From: an uncultured Agathobaculum sp.
GTDB taxonomy: Bacteria > Bacillota > Clostridia > Oscillospirales > Butyricicoccaceae
Assembly (NCBI GenBank): GCA_944376955.1
Contig: CALWEB010000083.1
Location: forward strand, 1-14,184
Reading direction: 5' to 3'
Length of the DNA stretch: 14,184 bases
Below are positions 9,634 through 14,184 of the stretch, in pieces. The notes under the pieces are model-generated. The model was not told the origin of the DNA, did no database searches, and worked only from the letters and a program-made list of their open reading frames with translations. The number at the start of each line of letters is the position of its first letter. Position 1 is the stretch's first letter. The translations under genes and the position numbers were made by a program.

Positions 9634-9679
9634 AAAAAAACCGGCGCACACGCCCGTGGGAAACGGGGGTATGCGCCGG
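9634..9679 (-). terminator. Rho-independent terminator of the marR-MATE unit
   Basis: A long hairpin (9641-9679) with outer arms CCGGCGCA / TGCGCCGG and inner CCCG / CGGG pairing is followed on the minus strand by seven T residues. It starts 15 nt after the MATE stop codon. Confidence 0.92.
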
Positions 9680-9693
9680 AAACCGGGCAAAGC

Positions 9694-11046
9694 TTAAGCC
9701 GTGGGTTCGGCCGCGTGGGACAGACGGCGGGTGATAACGATAAACATGACAATACTCATGACCACGGAGAACAGGTCGGCCACCGGCTGGGAGAAGATGA
9801 TGCCGGTCATGCCGAGATAAGCGCCTGCAATGATGACGCAGGGCACGAAGATGAAGCCCTGACGGCTGACGGCCAGCACCAGCGCCGCGGCAGCGCGTCC
9901 CATGGCCTGCAAAGCGTTTTGCAGCACGAACATGATGCCCAGCACCGGGGCGGAGAACATCAGCGCGCGCAGCATGGGGACGCCTGCTTCGATGACGGTG
10001 GCGTCGTCAATGAACAGCGAGATGATCGAATCGGCGGTAAACCAGTAGATGACCGTCAGGATGATACCCATTATCGTCGTACAGATGGCCGAGAAGTTGA
10101 CCACCCCGCGCACGCGACGGATGTTGTTTGCGCCGTAGGCAAAGCCGATCAGTGGCTGCACGCCCATGGCAAGGCCAAGCTGGACGAACACCACCAGCAT
10201 GTTGGCCTTCATGGCAACGCCCATGCCCGCAACCGCGTTGTCGCCATAACCGGCAAGGTACTTATTGAGCAGGATGTTGGACAGGCTCATCAGGATGTTG
10301 TTGAGCGAAGCGGGCAGGCCGATCGCAATTACACCGCCGATAATGCCGCGCACGGCGAAGTCACGCGGATGGATGGACAGCACGGTTTTGCCGCGCAGGA
10401 AGTAAAACAGGTAGAAGAAGCAGGCGCAGATGTTGCCGATCACAGTCGCGATTGCCGCGCCAGCAACGCCCCAGTTCAGCGCCAGAATCATGATAGGGTC
10501 AAGGATAATGTTGACCACGGTGCCGACCATGTTGCCGATCATCGAGGCGGTCGCTGCACCCTCGCCGCGGATGAGGTTGCAGAACCCGTTGGCGAAAATG
10601 ATGAACGGCGCGCCGAGCGAAATCCAGAATAAGTAGTCATGTGCGTAGCCGATGGTGTATTCGCTCGTGCCGATGACCGACAGGATAAACGGCATGGCGC
10701 CGAGGAACACGAAAATCATAATCACGCCCCAAATCAGCGAGCCGTAGCAGCAGAACGCGCTGACCTTTTTGGCGCGGTCGCCCTCGCCCGCGCCCAGCAG
10801 GCGCGAAATGAGCGACGAGCCGCCGATGCCGAACATATTGCCGAAGGCCATCAGGATGAGGAACACCGGCGTTGCCACCGAAACCGCCGCCACCTGGTTG
10901 GCGTCGCCTGTCTGGCCGACGAAAAAGGTATCGACCATGTTATACAACACGACCACCAGCATACTCAGCATGGTCGGCACTGCCATCTGTGCAACTGCCT
11001 TGGGAATGGGGGCATCGCGGAACACAGCATCGTTATTACTCTTCAT
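9694..11046 (-). CDS. MATE-family multidrug/sodium antiporter
   Basis: The 450-aa integral membrane protein has about twelve hydrophobic segments arranged as two MatE repeats. Typical markers are VPTMLSMLVVVLYNMVDTFF with VGQTGD in the first repeat and GLPASLNNILMSLSNILLN in the second. MATE proteins expel cationic drugs or metabolites using a Na+ or H+ gradient. The ATG at 11046 is chosen because AGGAGG lies seven bases upstream; the in-frame ATG at 11067 precedes that site. The gene follows marR by 55 nt and that gap carries a copy of the marR operator half-sites, so it is very likely under MarR control. Substrate cannot be inferred. Confidence 0.93.
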   Translation of the reverse strand: MKSNNDAVFRDAPIPKAVAQMAVPTMLSMLVVVLYNMVDTFFVGQTGDANQVAAVSVATPVFLILMAFGNMFGIGGSSLISRLLGAGEGDRAKKVSAFCCYGSLIWGVIMIFVFLGAMPFILSVIGTSEYTIGYAHDYLFWISLGAPFIIFANGFCNLIRGEGAATASMIGNMVGTVVNIILDPIMILALNWGVAGAAIATVIGNICACFFYLFYFLRGKTVLSIHPRDFAVRGIIGGVIAIGLPASLNNILMSLSNILLNKYLAGYGDNAVAGMGVAMKANMLVVFVQLGLAMGVQPLIGFAYGANNIRRVRGVVNFSAICTTIMGIILTVIYWFTADSIISLFIDDATVIEAGVPMLRALMFSAPVLGIMFVLQNALQAMGRAAAALVLAVSRQGFIFVPCVIIAGAYLGMTGIIFSQPVADLFSVVMSIVMFIVITRRLSHAAEPTA

Positions 11047-11072
11047 TATATTACCTCCTGTATTCAAATCTC

Positions 11073-11084
11073 GTAGGTAGCTAC
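11073..11084 (-). promoter_or_regulatory. Second MarR-type operator, before the MATE gene
   Basis: The minus-strand GTAG-N4-CTAC sequence (GTAGCTACCTAC), preceded by TTTTAT, matches the marR-promoter operator in both half-sites, spacing and left flank (TTTATGTAGC shared). It lies 26 nt before the MATE start. No convincing separate -35/-10 pair is visible. Confidence 0.6.
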
Positions 11085-11101
11085 ATAAAAGGGGCGAACG
11101 A

Positions 11102-11533
11102 TCAGCCGCTGCTGATGTTCTCGCACACCCTGCGCAGGTAGCTGTGCAGCTGCGCCATTTCCGCCTCGGAAAAGCCGCGGGACGCCTGTGCGTCCAGATA
11201 CAGGCGGATGTCGTGCATCACGCGCTGCACCTCGCTGAACTTGTCGGTCAGCCGGACGATGCGGCAGCGGCGGTCGCGCTCGGACACGGCGGTGGTGACA
11301 AACCCCTTGTCCTCCAGCCGCCGCAGGAAGCCGATCACAGTCGGGTGCTTGAGCCGGAAGTGCTGGCCGATGTCCTGCACGGTGGTTTCTTGCTCACCGC
11401 GCGTGTCCAGATACAGCAGTACGTCGCTTTGTGCGCAGGTCAGGCCGAGCGGGCGTAGCGCCGCGTCCGCGTGTGCCATGAACTGAATGCTGATCATTTT
11501 GATATATTCGCCGGGAAACACCGGACTGCTCAA
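11102..11533 (-). CDS. MarR-family transcriptional repressor of the MATE pump
   Basis: The 143-aa protein is a winged-helix dimeric regulator. The HTH spans about residues 51-79, with TVQDIGQHFRLKHPTVIGF as the helix-turn-helix and RRLEDKGFVTTA leading to the wing. The wing, SERDRRCRIVRLT, holds the conserved Asp-Arg pair that contacts the minor groove. Flanking alpha helices form the dimer interface. No ATG fits the frame; TTG at 11533 lies about eight bases after AAAGGAAG. The gene sits directly upstream of a MATE gene with a palindromic operator at its own promoter, so autorepression and control of efflux, relieved by a small ligand, is the likely arrangement (inference from family and operator). 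Confidence 0.9.
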   Translation of the reverse strand: MSSPVFPGEYIKMISIQFMAHADAALRPLGLTCAQSDVLLYLDTRGEQETTVQDIGQHFRLKHPTVIGFLRRLEDKGFVTTAVSERDRRCRIVRLTDKFSEVQRVMHDIRLYLDAQASRGFSEAEMAQLHSYLRRVCENISSG

Positions 11534-11555
11534 GACGCATTCTTCCTTTCTTTTA

Positions 11556-11567
11556 GTAGCTTGCTAC
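11556..11567 (-). promoter_or_regulatory. Palindromic MarR operator overlapping the marR transcription start
   Basis: A perfect 12-bp palindrome, GTAGC-AA-GCTAC on the minus strand, begins four bases after the -10 box, so it covers the expected +1. Binding there would block initiation. Confidence 0.72.
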
Positions 11568-11571
11568 ATAA

Positions 11572-11600
11572 ATTGTATCAGCATTACGGGCGGCTGTCAA
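11572..11600 (-). promoter_or_regulatory. Near-consensus sigma-A promoter of marR-MATE
   Basis: Minus strand TTGACA (11595-11600), exactly 17 bp, then TACAAT (11572-11577). This is a very strong promoter, as expected for one that needs repression. Confidence 0.9.
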
Positions 11601-11629
11601 CGGACTGCGGTGCGTTTTGTCGGAACGCG

Positions 11630-11656
11630 CAGACCGGCCGTAGAACGGGCGGTCTG
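11630..11656 (-). terminator. Hairpin after ygiQ without a clear T-run
   Basis: CAGACCG and CGGTCTG form a 7-bp stem; beyond a G.G mismatch (C.C on the minus strand), CCG/CGG adds three more pairs around a 5-nt loop. It lies 28 nt after the ygiQ stop codon, upstream of the marR promoter. There is no T-run, so intrinsic termination is uncertain; it may instead be a 3'-end stabilising structure. Confidence 0.3.
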
Positions 11657-11683
11657 ACTTGTGCAGTTTTGCGCAGATGTTGG

Positions 11684-13600
11684 TTACTTTTTGCGCTTGG
11701 CCTTCGCCCAGCCCTTTTTCTTGGGGGGAGCGGGGCGGTGGGACACGGGACGCGCGCCCTTGGTGGTTTTGCCCGCGTGGCTGGACGGCGCAGGCGGCTT
11801 TTCGCCGCGCGCAGGGCGGATCAGGCACTCCTTGCCGAAGCCGATCAGATCCTCGCGGCCGGCTTTTTTGAGTGCAGCCAGCACGATCGGCCGCTTGTCC
11901 GGCCGCCGCCATTGCAGCAGCGCGCGCTGCATGGCTTTTTCCTCGGGCGTTTTGGCGACATAGACCGGCTGCATTGTGCGCGGGTCGATCTCCGTGTAGT
12001 ACATCGCGGTGGACAGCGTGCCCGGCGTGGGGTAGAAGTCCTGCACCTGTTCAGGCATATAGCCAACCTTGTTGAGGTATTCCGCGAGCAGGATTGCGTC
12101 ATCCAGCGTCGCGCCGGGGTGTGAGCTCATCAGATAGGGCACGAGGTACTGCTTGCGGCCGAGCTTCTGGTTGATGCGGGCGTACCGCTCGCGGAATTGC
12201 TCATATACAGAAAATGATGGTTTGCCCATATAATACAGAGCATTATCACTCATGTGCTCTGGCGCGACCTTGAGCTGACCGGAAATATGATGCTCGACCA
12301 GTTCGCGGAAGAATGCGTCGTTGCGGTCCGCCATCATATAGTCATAGCGCAGGCCCGAACGCACAAATACCTTTTTGATGCCCTCGATCTGCCGTAACTC
12401 GCGCAGCAGGTTGAGATAGTCCGTGTGGTCAGCCTCGAGGTTTTTGCACGCCGAGGGGAACAGGCAACGCTTGTTTTTGCACAAACCGTGTTCTTCCTGC
12501 TGTTTACAGGATGGGAAGCGGAAATTTGCCGTCGGCCCGCCGACATCGTGGATATAGCCCTTGAAGTTCGGCATCTGCACGATCTGTTTGGCTTCTGCGA
12601 TCACGCTTTCGTGGCTGCGCGCCTGAATATACCGTCCCTGATGGAACGCAAGCGCGCAGAAATTGCACGCGCCGAAGCAGCCGCGGTTGTGGATGATCGA
12701 GAACTGCACCTCCTGAATGGCAGGCACGCCGCCCAGTGCTTCATACGACGGGTGGTAGGTGCGCATGTAGGGCAGGGCGTAGACATGGTCCATTTCGGCC
12801 GTGGTCAATGGACGCGCAGGCGGGTTCTGGATGAGTACGCGCTTGCCATGGCGCTGCAAAAGCGCTTTGCCGCGTACCGCGTCCTGTTCGTCGTATTGCA
12901 GCTTGACCGAGCGGGCGTAATCCGGTTTGCTGGCGCACACGTCCTCATAGGACGGGCATTCGACTGCGTTTTCGATACCGTCCGCGTCATGTGCCATATA
13001 GGCCGTGCCGCGCACGCCGACGCAGGCGTCCGCGCCTTTTTTGCCGTGTTTGAGGTTGTTCGCCAGTTCGACAACCGAATGCTCGCTCATGCCGAACATC
13101 AGCCCGTCCGCACCGGTGGATTCGAGGATCGACGGCATGACGCGGTCGGCCCAGTAGTCGTAGTGCGCGAAACGGCGCAGGCTGGCCTCAATGCCGCCGA
13201 GATAGATCGGCGTGTCCGGAAAGGCGCGCCGCGCAAGCATGGAATAAACCGTTACCGCGCGGTCGGGGCGCTTGCCCGCCTTGCCGCCGGGGGTGTAGGC
13301 GTCATCCGAGCGGCGCTTTTTGGCAGCGGTGTAGTGCGCGACCATCGAGTCGATATTGCCGCCGTTGATCAGCACGGCGTAACGTGGGCGGCCCATCGCG
13401 ACAAAATCGCGCTCGTCGTGGAAATCCGGCTGGCTGAGGATCGCGACCTTGTAGCCCGCATCTTCGAGGACACGCGAGATGATCGCTGTGCCGAACGAGG
13501 GGTGATCGACGTAAGCGTCGCCGGTCACGAGCAGGAAATCGCAGTAATACCAGCCGCGATCCAGCATTTCCTGCTTGGAAATGGGGAGAAAACCGTTCAT
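11684..13600 (-). CDS. YgiQ-family radical SAM protein (UPF0313)
   Basis: The protein of about 638 aa matches the YgiQ family in length and order. The N-terminus FLPISKQEMLDRGWYYCDFL and a cobalamin-binding-like N-terminal region (GDAYVDHPSFGTAIISRVLE) come first. The radical SAM core then has the CxxxCxxC cluster motif at C308, C312, C315 in GCFGACNFCALAFHQGR, and KVAPEHMSDNAL follows further on. A Lys-rich tail (PPKKKGWAKAKRKK) suggests contact with nucleic acid. The reaction is not established for the family. Two consecutive ATGs (13603 and 13600) follow AAAGGA; the second has the better spacing and was chosen. The gene is transcribed alone from a promoter at 13639-13666, with marR behind it under its own promoter. 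Confidence 0.93.
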   Translation of the reverse strand: MNGFLPISKQEMLDRGWYYCDFLLVTGDAYVDHPSFGTAIISRVLEDAGYKVAILSQPDFHDERDFVAMGRPRYAVLINGGNIDSMVAHYTAAKKRRSDDAYTPGGKAGKRPDRAVTVYSMLARRAFPDTPIYLGGIEASLRRFAHYDYWADRVMPSILESTGADGLMFGMSEHSVVELANNLKHGKKGADACVGVRGTAYMAHDADGIENAVECPSYEDVCASKPDYARSVKLQYDEQDAVRGKALLQRHGKRVLIQNPPARPLTTAEMDHVYALPYMRTYHPSYEALGGVPAIQEVQFSIIHNRGCFGACNFCALAFHQGRYIQARSHESVIAEAKQIVQMPNFKGYIHDVGGPTANFRFPSCKQQEEHGLCKNKRCLFPSACKNLEADHTDYLNLLRELRQIEGIKKVFVRSGLRYDYMMADRNDAFFRELVEHHISGQLKVAPEHMSDNALYYMGKPSFSVYEQFRERYARINQKLGRKQYLVPYLMSSHPGATLDDAILLAEYLNKVGYMPEQVQDFYPTPGTLSTAMYYTEIDPRTMQPVYVAKTPEEKAMQRALLQWRRPDKRPIVLAALKKAGREDLIGFGKECLIRPARGEKPPAPSSHAGKTTKGARPVSHRPAPPKKKGWAKAKRKK

Positions 13601-13614
13601 CATTTTCCTTTCGC

Positions 13615-13643
13615 TTTACAAATAGAGGTGGTTTGGCTATTAT
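13615..13643 (+). promoter_or_regulatory. Plus-strand promoter of the tiny hydrophobic peptide gene
   Basis: TTTACA (13615-13620), 17 bp, then TATTAT (13638-13643), with an overlapping TATAAT at 13641-13646. The predicted start near 13650 gives a leader of about 55 nt. It is back to back with, and its -10 overlaps, the ygiQ promoter. Confidence 0.55.
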
Positions 13644-13666
13644 AATGGACAAGGCACTGTCGCAAA
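13639..13666 (-). promoter_or_regulatory. Promoter of ygiQ
   Basis: Minus strand TTTGCG (13661-13666), 16 bp, then a perfect TATAAT (13639-13644). The expected transcript start near 13632 leaves a leader of about 30 nt ending in the AAAGGA site of ygiQ. Confidence 0.55.
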
Positions 13667-13681
13667 CGGCAGGCGGTTGAC

Positions 13682-13704
13682 CACACTCCGAAGAAAGGAG
13701 TGTG
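13682..13704 (+). promoter_or_regulatory. RNA hairpin sequestering the ribosome binding site of the tiny peptide
   Basis: CACACTCC (13682-13689) pairs perfectly with GGAGTGTG (13697-13704) around GAAGAAA. The right arm contains GGAG of the Shine-Dalgarno and ends immediately before the ATG at 13705. Translation should be low unless the stem opens, as seen in known type I toxin mRNAs. Confidence 0.75.
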
Positions 13705-13779
13705 ATGTTTATGGATCAGATTTTGCAGATCGTATTGCTACTTATTCTGCTGGAAATCATCAAAACCATAAAAAAATAA
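13705..13779 (+). CDS. Tiny hydrophobic peptide, probable type I toxin
   Basis: The 24-codon ORF (22 aa if the second ATG at 13711 is used) begins MFMDQILQIVLLLILLEII and ends in a basic tail with three lysines. It is one short membrane-spanning helix, the typical form of Fst/TxpA/BsrG-like type I toxins and the so-called holin-like peptides of Firmicutes. AAAGGAG (13694-13700) precedes it, but is held in a hairpin. Its last Lys codons and stop form the left arm of a bidirectional terminator, so the 3' end of the mRNA must overlap the convergent small RNA. It is the only plus-strand gene in the window. The toxin role is inferred from architecture; the exact family cannot be named from sequence alone. 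Confidence 0.72.
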   Translation: MFMDQILQIVLLLILLEIIKTIKK

Positions 13780-13813
13780 CCGCCCTCCGACCAAAGATTG
13801 CGGTTATTTTTTT
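13771..13813. terminator. Bidirectional terminator shared by toxin mRNA and antisense RNA
   Basis: AAAAAATAACCGC (13771-13783) pairs with GCGGTTATTTTTT starting at 13800. With six A on one side and seven T on the other, it gives a T-run on both strands. It lies at the meeting point of the two convergent transcripts. Confidence 0.85.
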
Positions 13814-13867
13814 CATAAGATAACACGTTTCTGAGGTCAACCGTCTGTCAACGGTGCCTCTTTTACT
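13771..13867 (-). ncRNA. Probable antitoxin small RNA, antisense to the toxin mRNA 3' end
   Basis: A consensus minus-strand promoter (13874-13901) predicts a transcript start near 13867 and a stop at the shared terminator, giving about 95-100 nt. No ORF with a ribosome binding site lies in it. It folds a hairpin at 13833-13860: outer arms GAGG/CCTC, inner arms ACCGT/ACGGT and a six-base loop UGACAG. The 3' part is complementary to the toxin mRNA terminator and last codons. The stem and loop (CCGUUGACAG) can also pair with CUGUC-gca-AACGG in the toxin leader (13657-13669). Ends are predicted, not measured. Confidence 0.65.
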
Positions 13868-13873
13868 ATTCCC

Positions 13874-13901
13874 ATTATAACGAATTTACCCTGTTTGTCA
13901 A
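13874..13901 (-). promoter_or_regulatory. Consensus promoter of the antisense RNA
   Basis: Minus strand TTGACA (13896-13901), 16 bp, then TATAAT (13874-13879). Both hexamers are perfect. It is stronger than the peptide gene's promoter, as expected for an antitoxin RNA made in excess. Confidence 0.85.
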
Positions 13902-13921
13902 GGGCGGACGCGCAGCAGGGT

Positions 13922-13960
13922 AAAAAATAACCGCCTCTGATACAGAGGGCGGTTATTTTT
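13922..13960. terminator. Bidirectional terminator after ireB
   Basis: A long inverted repeat pairs AAAAATAACCGCC-TCTG with CAGA-GGGCGGTTATTTTT around ATA, with one bulged base. T-runs appear on both strands. It lies 24 nt past the ireB stop. Both outer arms are identical to those of the terminator at 13771-13813 (AAAAAATAACCGCC and GCGGTTATTTTT). Confidence 0.9.
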
Positions 13961-13984
13961 ATGTCACAATGTGATGATATAGCC

Positions 13985-14184
13985 TCAGTTATCGAGGTAG
14001 AACTGTACCAACTCCTGCATCAACTCGTCGCGGTCGATCTTGCAGATCAGGCTGCGCGCGTTGTTGTGGTTGGTGATGTACGTCGGGTCCTCAGAGAGGA
14101 GATAGCCCACGATCTGGTTGATCGGGTTATACCCTTTCTCCTTAAGCGCGTCATATACTGCGGTCAGCGTGCGCTTCATTTCCT
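13985..14184 (-). CDS. ireB: IreB family regulatory phosphoprotein, 5' end outside window
   Basis: The C-terminal part, about 66 residues, contains KGYNPINQIVGYLLSEDPTY, then ITNHNNARSLICKIDRDELM and a final ELVQFYLDN. This is the signature of IreB/YrzL (UPF0297), a small cytoplasmic substrate of the PASTA-domain Ser/Thr kinase that in enterococci modulates cephalosporin resistance. IreB proteins are about 80-90 aa. The ATG at 14179 aligns inside the family (MKRTLTAVYDAL corresponds to the ETLTDVYASL region), and the frame stays open to the edge, so this is a partial gene rather than a short one. It is usually followed by ruvX/yqgF; here a terminator and the small-RNA locus follow instead. 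Confidence 0.93.
   Translation of the reverse strand, partial: EMKRTLTAVYDALKEKGYNPINQIVGYLLSEDPTYITNHNNARSLICKIDRDELMQELVQFYLDN

Noticed and set aside
9558..9752. A 64-codon minus-strand frame over the MATE terminator
   Set aside because: Runs through a strong terminator and the 3' end of the MATE gene; no ribosome binding site.
9715..10632. Plus-strand His/Asp-rich frame of 305 codons opposite the MATE gene
   Set aside because: Composition reflects the reverse complement of hydrophobic codons; no ribosome binding site or domain.
12425..13645. A 406-codon plus-strand open frame opposite ygiQ
   Set aside because: Shadow of the radical SAM gene; no family features.

Overview
The window looks like chromosome from a G+C-rich Firmicute of the class Clostridia, probably Oscillospiraceae/Ruminococcaceae-like. 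The pointers are an IreB homologue, an ECF transporter core next to truA, a ClpE-type unfoldase with a zinc finger, a DUF5711 protein, strong purine-rich ribosome binding sites and two TTG starts. Genus-level assignment is not possible from the sequence alone. Every recognised protein gene except one tiny ORF lies on the minus strand, so transcription runs from high to low coordinates.

Right end (about 13600-14184): the 3' part of ireB enters from the right edge and ends at a bidirectional terminator. Next comes a compact locus of about 280 bp that reads as a type I toxin-antitoxin system. It has a 22-24 residue hydrophobic peptide ORF on the plus strand and a consensus promoter on the minus strand firing an RNA of about 100 nt toward it. 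The two share a bidirectional terminator, and the peptide's ribosome binding site is buried in an 8-bp hairpin. This is the most interesting part of the window.

Middle right (9634-13666): ygiQ is a radical SAM gene whose promoter lies back to back with that of the tiny ORF. A marR-MATE efflux pair follows. The marR promoter is near consensus and carries a palindromic operator, and a matching half-site pair lies just before the MATE gene. The pair ends at a strong terminator.

Centre (774-9588): one long co-directional unit starts at a promoter at 9560-9588. It runs methyltransferase, 49-aa membrane peptide, ecfA1, ecfA2, ecfT, truA, DUF5711 protein, CvpA-family protein and clpE, ending at a strong terminator at 774-807. 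Several junctions overlap by 1-11 bp, consistent with coupled translation. The ECF genes form the energising module of a vitamin/metal transporter; no S component is present. truA acts on tRNA. DUF5711, CvpA and ClpE may form an envelope/proteostasis sub-unit (inference).

Left end (1-763): a sigma-70-like gene stops right after region 2 and overlaps, by ATGA, an open frame that resembles the extracytoplasmic half of a DUF4179-type anti-sigma protein. Sigma region 4 and the anti-sigma N-terminus and membrane segment appear to be missing, suggesting an internal deletion (or an assembly join).
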